Source: Pimelobacter simplex (GTDB lineage Bacteria > Actinomycetota > Actinomycetes > Propionibacteriales > Nocardioidaceae). From it: a DNA stretch of 49,110 bases. Numbering within the stretch: position 1 is the stretch's first letter; each line of letters starts with the position of its first letter. Position numbers and translations under genes: made by a program. Location: NCBI GenBank assembly GCA_016803235.1, contig JADCLI010000045.1:1-49110 (forward strand), read 5' to 3'. Below are positions 37,824 to 46,314 of the stretch, piece by piece. A model generated the notes under the pieces. That model saw only the letters and a list, made by a program, of their open reading frames with translations. It had not been told where the DNA came from and searched no databases.

Positions 37824-38963
37824 TTGAGGCCTAACAAGGTATTCGCAGCCAGCATTGCGACGCTGGCGCTCGGTCTGAGCCTGGCGGCATGTGGCACCAC
37901 GGAGGACGGCGACGGGGGCGGCGGCGGCGACGCGGGCTGCGACCTGAAGCTCGCCTTCTTCGGTCCGGAGACCGGTGACGCTGCGGGTCTCGGAAAGCCG
38001 ATCATCCAGGGCACGCAGCTGGCGATCGACCAGTACAACGAGGACGCCGACTGCAAGGTCGAGTTCGTCAAGTACGACTCGCAGGGCAGCCCGGACGAGG
38101 CGCCGGCGCTGGCCACGGAGGCCGCGGGCGACGAGAGCCTCATCGGCGTCGTCGGTCCGGCATTCTCCGGTGAGTCGGCTGCCGCTGGCGACACCTTCGC
38201 CGAGGCGGGCCTGCCGACGATCACCCCGTCGGCGACCAACCCGACCCTGGCCGACAACGAGTGGGACACCTTCCACCGTGCGCTCGGCAACGACGCCACC
38301 CAGGGTCCGGCGGCTGCGCGCTACATCAAGGACACCCTGAAGGCGGCCAGCGTCTTCGTCATCGACGACGCCTCGGAGTACGGCGCCGGCCTGGCCGGGA
38401 TCGTCGAGAAGGACCTCGGCGCCGCGGTCAAGGGCACCGACACCATCCAGCAGAAGCAGACCGACTTCTCCGCGACCGTCACCAAGGTGACCGACGCGAA
38501 GCCGGACGCGGTGTTCTTCGGTGGCTACTACGCCGAGGCGACCATCCTCATCGGCCAGCTGCGCGACGGTGGCTTCGACGGCACGTTCGTCGTGGCGGAC
38601 GGCGTGAAGGACCCGGCGTTCCTCGACGCGAAGGACGCTGCCGAGGGCACCATCATCACCTGCCCCTGCATCCCGGACACCGAGCCGGCGGTCGCCGACT
38701 TCGCGAAGGCGTACGAGGCGGAGTTCGGTGAGGCTCCCGGCACCTACGCGGCCGAGGCCTACGACGCCGCGAGCATCTTCCTCGCCGGCATCGAGGACGG
38801 GATCGACAACCGCGCGGACATGCTCGAGTTCGTCAACGGCTACGACGAGGCGGGCATCACCAAGCAGCTCAAGTTCGACGACAAGGGCGAGCCGGCTGAC
38901 GTCCACGTCTACGCCTACACCGTGAAGGGCGGGGCGATCGTCCCCGAGGGCGAGATCAAGTGA
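37824..38963 (+). CDS. livK: Branched-chain amino-acid type ABC transporter, substrate-binding lipoprotein
   Basis: 379 residues. The signal peptide RPNKVFAASIATLALG leads to the lipobox LAAC (Cys23) and a Gly/Asp-rich linker. The mature domain has the type-I periplasmic-binding fold of LivK and related proteins (KLAFFGPETGDAAG, LIGVVGPAFSGES, VFFGGYYAEA). The ligand is probably a branched-chain amino acid but could be another amino acid or amide. The TTG start fits the signal-peptide n-region and AAGGAAG ten bases upstream. It is the first gene of a complete livKHMGF set. Confidence 0.92.
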   Translation: MRPNKVFAASIATLALGLSLAACGTTEDGDGGGGGDAGCDLKLAFFGPETGDAAGLGKPIIQGTQLAIDQYNEDADCKVEFVKYDSQGSPDEAPALATEAAGDESLIGVVGPAFSGESAAAGDTFAEAGLPTITPSATNPTLADNEWDTFHRALGNDATQGPAAARYIKDTLKAASVFVIDDASEYGAGLAGIVEKDLGAAVKGTDTIQQKQTDFSATVTKVTDAKPDAVFFGGYYAEATILIGQLRDGGFDGTFVVADGVKDPAFLDAKDAAEGTIITCPCIPDTEPAVADFAKAYEAEFGEAPGTYAAEAYDAASIFLAGIEDGIDNRADMLEFVNGYDEAGITKQLKFDDKGEPADVHVYAYTVKGGAIVPEGEIK

Positions 38964-38998
38964 TCGATCGCTGATCCGTTCCAACATGACAGGAGGCG

Positions 38999-39023
38999 CG
39001 GCCGGGGACGAAGTCCCCGGCCG
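38999..39023 (+). promoter_or_regulatory. Intergenic hairpin between livK and livH
   Basis: A perfect 11-base-pair stem (cggccggggac with gtccccggccg) closes a GAA loop in the 90-base gap. No U-run follows. Hairpins in this position after binding-protein genes commonly protect the upstream mRNA or cause partial termination, so the binding protein is made in excess over the membrane subunits. Here that is inference. Confidence 0.6.
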
Positions 39024-39053
39024 TGTCCCTGTCCAGAACTGGGGGCTGACGCC

Positions 39054-40043
39054 TTGAACTTCGAATTCCTCTTCAACAACCTTCCCGAGCTCACCATCAC
39101 TGGGCTCGCGTTCGGTGCGATCTATGCACTCGTCGCGCTCGGCTACACCATGGTCTACGGCGTGCTGCAGCTCATCAACTTCGCCCACTCCGAGGTGTTC
39201 ATGTACGGCACCTTCGCGATGCTGTGGACGGTCATGGCGCTCAACGGCGCCGAGGCCGACGGAGTGAAGCTGATCGCCATCCTCATCGCCGCGCTGTTCG
39301 CGGCGATGCTGATGTCCGCCGCGATCGCGCTGATCCTGGAGCGGGTGGCCTACCGGCCGCTGATCAAGAGGGACGCACCTCGCCTGATCGCTCTGATCTC
39401 GGCCATCGGCGCCTCCTTCGTCCTGGCCGAGCTGATGGGCCTGCGCGACAAGGTCGCCGAGTGGCTCGGTCTCGACGACAACCTGGACGACTACGTGTCC
39501 GGGGCCCGCATCAACAACAGCATGGCCGGCGTCCTCGAGAAGCCCCGCTTCGACGTCGCGGGCGTGTCCGTCTCGAGCATCGACCTCATCGTCATCGTCG
39601 CAGCCGTGGGGATGATGGTCCTGCTCGACCAGTTCGTCCGGCGCTCCCGCCTGGGCAAGGGCATCCGGGCTACCGCCCAGGACCCGGAGACGGCGTCGCT
39701 GATGGGTGTCAACCCGACGCGGACGATCCAGGTCACCTTCCTGATCGGCGGCATCATGGCCGGCATCGCGGCCTTCCTCTACATGCTCAAGATCGAGACG
39801 ACCCGCTTCGACGTGGGCTTCCTGCTCGGCGTCAAGGCGTTCACGGCAGCCGTGCTCGGCGGCATCGGCAACCTGCGCGGTGCCCTTCTCGGCGGCCTGA
39901 TCCTCGGCGTCGCCGAGAACTGGGGCTCGGCGCTGTTCGGCACCGAGTGGCGCGACGTCATCGCGTTCGTGCTGCTGGTCCTGATCCTGCTCGTCAGGCC
40001 CACCGGCCTCCTCGGCGAGTCGCTCGGAAAGGCACGCGCATGA
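39054..40043 (+). CDS. livH: Branched-chain amino-acid type ABC transporter permease LivH
   Basis: 329 residues with about eight hydrophobic helices. The LivH hallmarks are GLAFGAIYALVALGYTMVYG at the N-terminus, GKGIRATAQDPETASLMGVN (the EAA-like ATPase-contact loop) and LGVKAFTAAVLGGIGNLRGA. The start is TTG 39054 (LNFEFLFNN); a GGGGG run precedes it. The hydrophilic stretch DNLDDYVSGARINNS lies between helices, as in the family. livM overlaps by four bases. Confidence 0.94.
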   Translation: MNFEFLFNNLPELTITGLAFGAIYALVALGYTMVYGVLQLINFAHSEVFMYGTFAMLWTVMALNGAEADGVKLIAILIAALFAAMLMSAAIALILERVAYRPLIKRDAPRLIALISAIGASFVLAELMGLRDKVAEWLGLDDNLDDYVSGARINNSMAGVLEKPRFDVAGVSVSSIDLIVIVAAVGMMVLLDQFVRRSRLGKGIRATAQDPETASLMGVNPTRTIQVTFLIGGIMAGIAAFLYMLKIETTRFDVGFLLGVKAFTAAVLGGIGNLRGALLGGLILGVAENWGSALFGTEWRDVIAFVLLVLILLVRPTGLLGESLGKARA

Positions 40044-41164
40044 AGAACAAGCTCACCGGCCTGCCGAAGCCGGTCAAGATCCTGCTCTGGGTGCTGCTCG
40101 CGCTCTTCGCCTACGCAGTCCCGCTGCTCGAGCCCCCGATCATCTCGACGCCCGGCGTCGACTTCGGTGGCGTCCTGTTCACGGTCAGCATCTACTGCCT
40201 CGTGGCGCTCGGCCTCAACATCGTCGTCGGGTACGCCGGCCTGCTCGACCTCGGGTACGTCGGCTTCTATGCCATCGGCGCCTACACGGTCGCGATCCTC
40301 ACCTCGTTCCACGCGAGCTGGCCGCTGCTGCTGGCCATCCCCGTCGGCGTCGTCGCGGCGATGGTCTCCGGCGTCCTGCTGGGCGCTCCCACCCTGCGCG
40401 TGCGCGGCGACTACCTCGCCATCGTGACGCTCGGCTTCGGTGAGATCATCCGGCTGGTGGCGGTCAACACCGAGTGGCTCGGCGACACCCGCGGCATCAA
40501 GAACATCGCGAAGCCGCCGGGCGTGGGTGGTGAGGAGGGCTGGTTCCAGATCCCGCACCTGTTCTGGGGGGACGGCACGGTCCTGCTCGACACCGAGGAC
40601 AAGACGAAGTTCCTGTTCTTCGGCGTCCTCGACCAGATCCCGTACTACTGGATGGGCCTGACCGCGGTCATCCTGGTGCTGATCGCGGACATCCTGATCA
40701 AGAACAGCCGCGTCGGCCGGGCGTGGGAGGCGACCCGCGAGGACGAGGACGCCGCCGAGCTGATGGGCGTCCCGACCTTCAAGTTCAAGCTGCTCGCCTT
40801 CGCGACCGGTGCGTTCGTCGGCGGGCTCGCCGGCGGTCTCTACGCCAGCCGCCAGGGCTTCATCAACCCGCAGTCCTTCCTGCTGCTGTTCTCGATCCTC
40901 TACCTCGCGGCCGTCGTGGTCGGTGGTCAGGGCAACCGGTGGGGCGTCCTCGTCGGTGCCGCGCTGGTCGCCTACCTGCCGCAGCGGTTCCGGGAGTTCG
41001 ACGACTTCCGGGTGCTGGTCTTCGGTCTCGCGCTCGTCGTGCTCGCGACGGTGCGGCCGCAGGGCCTGCTGCCACCGCGCCGCACCGTGCGCGCGAAGAA
41101 GCTCGAGCACGAGCTCGAAGAGCTGGAGGAAGGTACCGGGGAAGAGGAGAACGCCCATGCCTGA
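40040..41164 (+). CDS. livM: Branched-chain amino-acid type ABC transporter permease LivM
   Basis: 374 residues, the second permease. Typical segments are ALGLNIVVGYAGLLDLGYVG, APTLRVRGDYLAIVTLGFGEI, GRAWEATREDEDAAELMG (ATPase-contact loop) and FILLF-like SFLLLFSILYLAAVVVGG. A charged C-terminal tail of about 30 residues (ELEELEEGTGEEE) follows the last helix. ATG 40040 overlaps the livH stop; the frame is open far upstream, but that stretch is livH in another frame. Confidence 0.94.
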   Translation: MKNKLTGLPKPVKILLWVLLALFAYAVPLLEPPIISTPGVDFGGVLFTVSIYCLVALGLNIVVGYAGLLDLGYVGFYAIGAYTVAILTSFHASWPLLLAIPVGVVAAMVSGVLLGAPTLRVRGDYLAIVTLGFGEIIRLVAVNTEWLGDTRGIKNIAKPPGVGGEEGWFQIPHLFWGDGTVLLDTEDKTKFLFFGVLDQIPYYWMGLTAVILVLIADILIKNSRVGRAWEATREDEDAAELMGVPTFKFKLLAFATGAFVGGLAGGLYASRQGFINPQSFLLLFSILYLAAVVVGGQGNRWGVLVGAALVAYLPQRFREFDDFRVLVFGLALVVLATVRPQGLLPPRRTVRAKKLEHELEELEEGTGEEENAHA

Positions 41165-41936
41165 GGCAATTCTCGAGGTCCAGAACGTCACCTTGAAGTT
41201 CGGCGGCCTCACGGCGCTCGACGACGTGTCGTTCACCATCAACGAGGGCGAGATCCTCGGCCTGATCGGTCCCAACGGCGCCGGGAAGACGACCTGCTTC
41301 AACGCGGTCACCGGCGTCTACCGGCCGACCAGCGGAGGCATCAGCTTCCAGGGGCGCTCGATCGTCGGGCTGAAGAAGCACAAGATCACCCAGCAGGGGA
41401 TCGCGCGCACCTTCCAGAACATCCGCCTGTTCCCGACCATGACGGCGTTGGAGAACGTGCTGGTCGGCGCCGACGCCCAGCACAGCACCGGCATGCTCTC
41501 GGCCCTGTTCCGGCTGCCGAAGCACCGGCGGGAGGAGCGTGAGGGTCACGACCGCGCGATGGAGGTGCTCCGCTTCATGGGCATCCACCGCAAGGCCGAC
41601 GAGCTGGCAGCCAACCTGTCGTACGGCGACCAGCGGCGTCTGGAGATCGCGCGGGCGATGGCGACCAACCCGAAGCTCATCTGCCTCGACGAGCCGGCCG
41701 CGGGCTTCAACCCGGCCGAGAAGGTCGAGCTGATGAACCTCATCCGCCGGGTCCGTGACCAGGGCTTCACCGTGCTGCTCATCGAGCACGACATGAAGCT
41801 CGTCATGGGCGTGACCGACCGGATCGTCGTGCTGGAGTTCGGGCGCAAGATCGCCGAGGGCAGCCCTGCCGACATCCGTGACAACCCGGCGGTCATCGCC
41901 GCCTACCTGGGAGTGGACGAAGAAGATGCTTCTTGA
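41157..41936 (+). CDS. livG: Branched-chain amino-acid type ABC transporter ATPase LivG
   Basis: 259 residues. Walker A is GPNGAGKTT, the Q-loop segment is GIARTFQNIRLF, the signature is LSYGDQRRLEIARA, Walker B is LICLDEPAAGFNP and the H-loop is LLIEHDM. The LSYGDQ form and the AGFNP variant of AGxNP are the LivG pattern. It overlaps livM by eight bases and livF by 11 bases. Confidence 0.96.
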   Translation: MPEAILEVQNVTLKFGGLTALDDVSFTINEGEILGLIGPNGAGKTTCFNAVTGVYRPTSGGISFQGRSIVGLKKHKITQQGIARTFQNIRLFPTMTALENVLVGADAQHSTGMLSALFRLPKHRREEREGHDRAMEVLRFMGIHRKADELAANLSYGDQRRLEIARAMATNPKLICLDEPAAGFNPAEKVELMNLIRRVRDQGFTVLLIEHDMKLVMGVTDRIVVLEFGRKIAEGSPADIRDNPAVIAAYLGVDEEDAS

Positions 41937-42645
41937 GGTCGAGGGCCTCTGTGTCAACTACGGGCACATCGAGGCGATCCGTGACATCAGCTTCAGCGTC
42001 CCCGAGGGGACGGTGACGACGCTGATCGGCGCCAACGGCGCAGGGAAGACGACGACGCTGAAGACGATCTCGGGCCTGCGCAAGGTCCGGGCCGGCTCGA
42101 TCCGGTTCGAGGGCAAGGACATCAACGAGGTCCCGCCCTACGACCGGGTCACGCTGGGGATCGGTCAGTCGCCCGAGGGGCGGCGCTGCTTCATCGGGAT
42201 GACCGTGCGCGAGAACCTGGAGATGGGTGCGTTCACGCGCAAGGACCGCAAGTCTGCGGCGTACCGGGAGGACATCGACCGGGTCCTGGCGCTCTTCCCG
42301 CGACTGGAGGAGCGCATCGACCAGGTCGCGGGCACCATGTCCGGCGGTGAGCAGCAGATGCTGGCCATCGGTCGGGCGCTCATGTCCCGGCCCCGGCTGC
42401 TGCTGCTCGACGAGCCGTCGATGGGTCTGGCGCCGAAGCTGATCCAGCAGATCTTCACGATCATCACGGAGATCAACCAGCAGGGCACGACCGTCCTGCT
42501 GGTGGAGCAGAACGCCGCCCAGGCGCTGAAGCGCTCGCACGACGCCCACATCCTCGAGACCGGCGCGATCGTCCGGTCCGGCAAGGGTGCGGACCTCGCG
42601 GTCGACCCGGCGGTCAAGGCCGCCTACCTCGGCGGCGACGTGTAG
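41926..42645 (+). CDS. livF: Branched-chain amino-acid type ABC transporter ATPase LivF
   Basis: 239 residues. Walker A GANGAGKTT, the LivF-typical GIGQSPEGRRCFIGMTVREN, signature MSGGEQQMLAIGRALM, Walker B LLLLDEPSMGLAP and H-loop-region VLLVEQNAAQAL (Gln in place of His is usual in LivF) are all present. ATG 41926 lies inside the livG 3' end. A long hairpin follows the stop. Confidence 0.96.
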   Translation: MLLEVEGLCVNYGHIEAIRDISFSVPEGTVTTLIGANGAGKTTTLKTISGLRKVRAGSIRFEGKDINEVPPYDRVTLGIGQSPEGRRCFIGMTVRENLEMGAFTRKDRKSAAYREDIDRVLALFPRLEERIDQVAGTMSGGEQQMLAIGRALMSRPRLLLLDEPSMGLAPKLIQQIFTIITEINQQGTTVLLVEQNAAQALKRSHDAHILETGAIVRSGKGADLAVDPAVKAAYLGGDV

Positions 42646-42662
42646 CGCGTCCTGCGCGACGT

Positions 42663-42702
42663 ACGACGAAGGCCCCGGGCGTTTGCCCGGGGCCTTCGTC
42701 GT
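42663..42702. terminator. Bidirectional hairpin between livF and the convergent amino-acid ABC genes
   Basis: An 18-base-pair perfect stem (42663-42680 with 42685-42702) is capped by gttt. It lies in the 74-base gap between two convergent operons. No T-tract is present on either side, so it is probably an actinobacterial GC-rich terminator acting in both directions. Confidence 0.8.
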
Positions 42703-42719
42703 CGTGGTTCCAGCAGCGC

Positions 42720-43481
42720 TCAGAGGACCTTCGAGAGGAACGACTGGGTCCGCTCGTGCTGCGGGTTGGACAGCACGTCGACGGGCCGGCCCTCCTCGAC
42801 GACGACCCCGCCGTCCATGAAGACCAGCTTGTCCCCGACCTCGCGGGCGAAGCCCATCTCGTGGGTGACGACCATCATCGTCATGCCCTCCTGGGCCAGC
42901 TCCTGCATGACGCCCAGCACGTCGCCGACCAGCTCCGGGTCGAGGGCGCTGGTGGGCTCGTCGAAGAGCATCATGTCGGGGTTCATCGACAGCGCCCGGG
43001 CGATCGCCACGCGCTGCTGCTGGCCGCCGGAGAGATGCGCCGGGTAGGCGGACTCCTTCTCCGACAGACCGACCTTCTCGAGGTTCTGCCGGGCGATCTG
43101 GACCGCCTCGTCCTTGCCGCGGCCCCGCACGTTGCGCTGGGCCAGGGTGAGGTTCTTGAGGACCGACAGGTGCGGGAACAGGTTGAACTGCTGGAACACC
43201 ATGCCGATGCGCGAGCGCACCTCGTCGAGGTCGACCTTGCGGTCGCAGATGTCGAGACCCTCGATCAGGATCTCGCCGGCCGACGGCTCCTCGAGCCGGT
43301 TGACGCAGCGCAGGAGCGTCGACTTGCCGGACCCGGAGGGGCCGATGACGCAGACGACCTGGCCGGAGTCGACGTGGAAGTCGATGCCCTTGAGCACCTC
43401 GTGGCGGCCGTAGTGCTTGTGGAGGCCACGGATCTCGATGGCGGGCACGGTGCCGGCCTCGGGCGTGAGGGACGCGGTCAT
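42720..43481 (-). CDS. Polar amino-acid ABC transporter ATPase (GlnQ/GluA-like)
   Basis: 253 residues. The core begins IEIRGLHKHYGRHEVLKG. Walker A GPSGSGKST, Q-loop MVFQQFNLFPH, signature LSGGQQQRVAIARAL, Walker B MMLFDEPTSALDP and H-loop MVVTHEMGFA are those of the polar amino-acid uptake family. A 12-residue N-terminal extension precedes the core. ATG 43481 overlaps the permease stop. It is the last gene of the minus-strand set binding protein, permease, ATPase. Confidence 0.95.
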   Translation of the reverse strand: MTASLTPEAGTVPAIEIRGLHKHYGRHEVLKGIDFHVDSGQVVCVIGPSGSGKSTLLRCVNRLEEPSAGEILIEGLDICDRKVDLDEVRSRIGMVFQQFNLFPHLSVLKNLTLAQRNVRGRGKDEAVQIARQNLEKVGLSEKESAYPAHLSGGQQQRVAIARALSMNPDMMLFDEPTSALDPELVGDVLGVMQELAQEGMTMMVVTHEMGFAREVGDKLVFMDGGVVVEEGRPVDVLSNPQHERTQSFLSKVL

Positions 43482-44284
43482 CGAACGGCCTTCCTCTGGC
43501 GACGCTCGAGCCAGGCGACGAGCTGGGTGAGCGGGAGCGTGATGATCAGGTACAGCAGCGCCGCCTGGATCAGGCTGGTCGCAGTACCGGCGGACGGGCC
43601 ACTGGTCAGGAAGTCCCGGGCGACCGAGGTGAGCTCGCGCTCGCTCGCTGCGGCTCCGAGCAGGAACAGCAGCGCCGTGTCCTTGATCAGCAGCACGAAC
43701 TCGTTGGTCAGCGGCGGAATGACGATCCGGAACGCCTGGGGGAGCACGACCTTGACGGTCGTCGCCCCCGGACGCATGCCCAGCGAGCGAGCGGCCTCGG
43801 TCTGTCCCTTCGGGACCGCCTGGATGCCGGCGCGCAGCGTCTCCGCCATGTACGCGCCGGCCACCAGGATCAGGCCGATCAGGCCGGCGCCCACCGTGCC
43901 GCCGGGCGGCGTCCACTGGAAGGCGATCGGCAGGCCGAAGCCCATGAACATCATCACGACGAGCGCCGGGAGACCCCGGAAGAACTCGATGTACGCCGTC
44001 GCCATCCACCGGTACGGCGCCACGGGGGACAGCCGCATCAGCGCGAGGACCAGCCCGAGGGCCAGGCCACCGGCGAACGCGATCGCGGTGTACTTGATCG
44101 TGTTCACCATGCCGGTGGTGATCAGGTCGCCCCAGTTGCCGTCGGCCCAGCCGATGCCGTCGGAGCTCCAGAAGTTCTCCTTGATGACGGCCCAGTCGGC
44201 CACCAGCGCCAGGACGACCACCGCGGCCGCGAGCACGGCGTACAGCAGGACCTGGACCAGGAGCGCGCGTTCCCTGCGGGTCAC
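43478..44284 (-). CDS. Polar amino-acid ABC transporter permease
   Basis: 268 residues of the HisMQ/GlnP type. An N-terminal helix is followed by a periplasmic stretch (KENFWSSDGIGWADGNW), then the conserved core: YIEFFRGLPALVVMMF, VAGAYMAETLRAGIQAVPKG and EAARSLGMRPGATTVKVVLPQ (the ATPase-contact EAA loop). Only one permease gene is present, so it should act as a homodimer. The start is GTG 44284 with GGAGGG eight bases upstream. Confidence 0.94.
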   Translation of the reverse strand: MTRRERALLVQVLLYAVLAAAVVVLALVADWAVIKENFWSSDGIGWADGNWGDLITTGMVNTIKYTAIAFAGGLALGLVLALMRLSPVAPYRWMATAYIEFFRGLPALVVMMFMGFGLPIAFQWTPPGGTVGAGLIGLILVAGAYMAETLRAGIQAVPKGQTEAARSLGMRPGATTVKVVLPQAFRIVIPPLTNEFVLLIKDTALLFLLGAAASERELTSVARDFLTSGPSAGTATSLIQAALLYLIITLPLTQLVAWLERRQRKAVR

Positions 44285-44312
44285 GCCACTACCCTCCTTC
44301 TCGAGGCCGGGT

Positions 44313-45104
44313 TCAGTTCTCGGTCGAGAAGTATTCGTTGTAGATCTCGTCGTAGGTGCCGTCGCCGCGCATCTCCTCGAGCGCGCCGTTGACGTCGTCG
44401 ACGAGCTGGCTGTTGCCCTTCTTGATCGCGAAGCCGTACTGCTCGTCGGTCTCGTAGGTCTCCACGACCTTGAACGCGCCGTCCGTCGTGTGGTCGAGGT
44501 TGACCGGGAGGTCCTGCAGCAGGGCCTCGACCTGGCCGGCCTTGATGGCCTGGAACATCTCGGCGTCGCTCGGGAAGGTCACGACCTCGGCGCCGGTGGC
44601 GTTCTCCTCGGTGTACGTCTTGCCCGTGGTGCCCTGCTGGACGCCCACCTTGACGCCCTTGAGGTCGTCGATCGAGGCGATCTCGCTGTCGGCGGCGACG
44701 AGCAGCGACTGCTTGGAGTCGTAGTAGCCGTCGGAGAAGTCGAGGTTCTTCTTGCGGTCGTCGGTGATCGTCATCGCGGAGGCCGCCAGGTCGCACTGGC
44801 CGGCGTTGAGGGCCTGCCCGCTCTGGAGCGCGTCGAACGACGAGTCCTTGATCTCGAGGTCGAGGTCGAGGCGCTCGGCCACCTCGGAGACGATGTCGAC
44901 GTCGAAGCCCTTGAAGCCGGTGTCGCTGGACTCGTCGAAGTCCTCGAAGGGCGGGTAGGGCACGTCGGAGCAGACCGTGAGGGTCTCCTTCTTGACGAGG
45001 TCGGCGCCGCTCGCGGACTTCCCGCCGTCGTCGGACCCGCACGCGCTGAGCGCGAAGGTGGCGAGGGCGGTGAGGGCGAGCGCGGAGATGCGAGGCTTCT
45101 GCAT
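44313..45104 (-). CDS. Polar amino-acid ABC transporter substrate-binding lipoprotein
   Basis: 263 residues. The signal peptide ends in the lipobox LSAC (ATFALSACGSDD). The mature part is a SBP_bac_3 domain: LTVCSDVPYPPFEDFDES, GFDVDIVSEVAERL, VGVQQGTTGKTY and YGFAIKKGNSQLV. Candidate ligands are glutamate, glutamine, cystine or basic amino acids; the sequence does not decide. The start at ATG 45104 lies seven bases after TAGAGT, so it is probably leaderless; the in-frame 45158 start would place 18 residues before the signal peptide. Confidence 0.93.
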   Translation of the reverse strand: MQKPRISALALTALATFALSACGSDDGGKSASGADLVKKETLTVCSDVPYPPFEDFDESSDTGFKGFDVDIVSEVAERLDLDLEIKDSSFDALQSGQALNAGQCDLAASAMTITDDRKKNLDFSDGYYDSKQSLLVAADSEIASIDDLKGVKVGVQQGTTGKTYTEENATGAEVVTFPSDAEMFQAIKAGQVEALLQDLPVNLDHTTDGAFKVVETYETDEQYGFAIKKGNSQLVDDVNGALEEMRGDGTYDEIYNEYFSTEN

Positions 45105-45111
45105 GGTCGGC

Positions 45112-45117
45112 ACTCTA
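45112..45117 (-). promoter_or_regulatory. Leaderless-type -10 element (TAGAGT) for the amino-acid ABC operon
   Basis: The minus-strand TAGAGT is followed by gccgacc and the ATG at 45104. About 50 bases further upstream is an AT-rich patch containing the palindrome TCTCG-gata-CGAGA (45162-45175), a possible operator. Confidence 0.5.
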
Positions 45118-45235
45118 GGCCCCCGCATCGGGCACCGCGAAGGCGTGGCGCAGGACACATTTCTCGGATACGAGATTGATACTTCACTGAAAATGGAGTG
45201 CGGGGATCCCCCTGTCCGGCTCGGCCGGGTCGGCG

Positions 45236-45241
45236 TAGTGT
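45236..45241 (+). promoter_or_regulatory. Candidate -10 element (TAGTGT) for the GNAT gene
   Basis: TAGTGT lies 61 bases before the GNAT ATG, giving a leader of about 55 bases with a purine-rich GAGAGGGG before the start. Together with the divergent TAGAGT it fills the 198-base gap. Confidence 0.35.
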
Positions 45242-45302
45242 GTCCGCCTGACCGTTCGGGACCGTGCGGTCTTCGTCCGGGGGTCGAGAGGGGCAGGGGC
45301 GG

Positions 45303-45878
45303 ATGAGTCGGTACTCACTGACGACGCGGATCGCCACGCGCGAGGACGCGCCCGTGCTGGCCGAGCTCTGGAGCGATGCCGTTCGCCGCGCCGACCCGGC
45401 CGAGCAGGTCGCCGACCTCGAGCTGATCGTCAAGGCCGCCGCGGCCTCGCCCGAGCAGCGCCTCGTCGTCGTCGAGTACGACGGTCAGGTGGCGGGGGCG
45501 GTCTACCTGCGGATCACCACGCTCTCGCCGCTCAACCTCGAGCCCTGCGTGCAGTCGATCCACCCGCGCGTCTTCGACGCGTGCCGCCGCCACGGAGTCG
45601 GTCACGCGCTGATGGAGGCCGCGACCGCGTTCGCGGAGGAGAACGGGATCCTCCACGTCGTCACCGCGGTGCCGCACTCCTCGCGGGAGTCGAACCGGTT
45701 CATGGCCCGCCTGGGCCTGGCGCCGGTCGTGATGTACCGGATCGCGCCGACCACGCTGCTGCGCAGCCGGGTCTCGCCGCAGCGTCAGCAGAGCGGCGTC
45801 GACGGCCGCACGCGGGTGCTGGCGGCCCGCCGCTCGCTGCGCCGTGCGCGCGCGGAGCGGCTGGCCCTGCCCGAGTAG
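45303..45878 (+). CDS. GNAT-family N-acetyltransferase
   Basis: 191 residues. The acetyltransferase core runs to about residue 140: TRIATREDAPVLAELWSDAV at the start, VVVEYDGQVAGAVYLRI as the central strands, and a motif A variant with CRRHGVGHALMEAA. SSRESNRFMARLGLAPV is motif B. The C-terminal ~45 residues are Arg-rich and look flexible. The substrate is unknown. ATG 45303 is preceded by purine-rich GAGAGGGG; an in-frame ATG-like start at 45264 would add 13 low-complexity residues. It is convergent with the thioesterase gene, five bases apart. Confidence 0.83.
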   Translation: MSRYSLTTRIATREDAPVLAELWSDAVRRADPAEQVADLELIVKAAAASPEQRLVVVEYDGQVAGAVYLRITTLSPLNLEPCVQSIHPRVFDACRRHGVGHALMEAATAFAEENGILHVVTAVPHSSRESNRFMARLGLAPVVMYRIAPTTLLRSRVSPQRQQSGVDGRTRVLAARRSLRRARAERLALPE

Positions 45879-45883
45879 CCGCG

Positions 45884-46306
45884 CTACTTCTTGCCGGGGT
45901 CGCGCTCCAGCAGCGCGCAGGTGATCCGCGAGGTGCACACCCGGCGCCCCGCCTCGTCGCTCACGACGATCTCGAAGCTGGCCATGGTCCGGCCGCGGTG
46001 CAGCGGCGTCGCGACCCCGGTGACGACGCCGGAGGTCGCCGAGCGGTGGTGGGTGGCGTTGATGTCGGTGCCGACGGCGAAGCGGTCCGGGCCGGCGTGG
46101 ATCGCCGCGGCGACCGAGCCGAGGGTCTCGGCGAGCACGACCGACGCGCCGCCGTGGAGCAGGCCGTAGGGCTGGGTGTTGCCCTCGACGGGCATGGTGG
46201 CGACCACCCGGTCGGCGGTGACCTCGACGAGCTCGATGCCCATCCGCTCGTTGAGCGCACCCATGTGGGAGCGCATGTGGTCGGCGATGTCGTCGATGGT
46301 CGTCAT
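45884..46306 (-). CDS. Hotdog-fold thioesterase (PaaI/YbdB family)
   Basis: 140 residues. The hotdog core is marked by YGLLHGGASVVLAETLGSVAA, whose acidic residue on the helix is the expected catalytic base, and by GTDINATHHRSATSGVVTG. Family members hydrolyse acyl- or aryl-CoA thioesters; the acyl group cannot be told from sequence. ATG 46306 lies eight bases after TAACCT on the minus strand. It is divergent from polA across 41 bases. Confidence 0.9.
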   Translation of the reverse strand: MTTIDDIADHMRSHMGALNERMGIELVEVTADRVVATMPVEGNTQPYGLLHGGASVVLAETLGSVAAAIHAGPDRFAVGTDINATHHRSATSGVVTGVATPLHRGRTMASFEIVVSDEAGRRVCTSRITCALLERDPGKK

Positions 46307-46314
46307 GGGTCTGA

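Noticed and set aside
35246..38299. 1017-codon minus-strand open frame across gltD, pyk, the tRNA, pdtaR and livK
   Set aside because: It runs through several well-supported plus-strand genes, a tRNA and a terminator and has no protein-family character.
42756..45179. 807-codon plus-strand open frame across the amino-acid ABC genes
   Set aside because: It is antisense to three clear ABC importer genes, and its translation is repetitive and without motifs.
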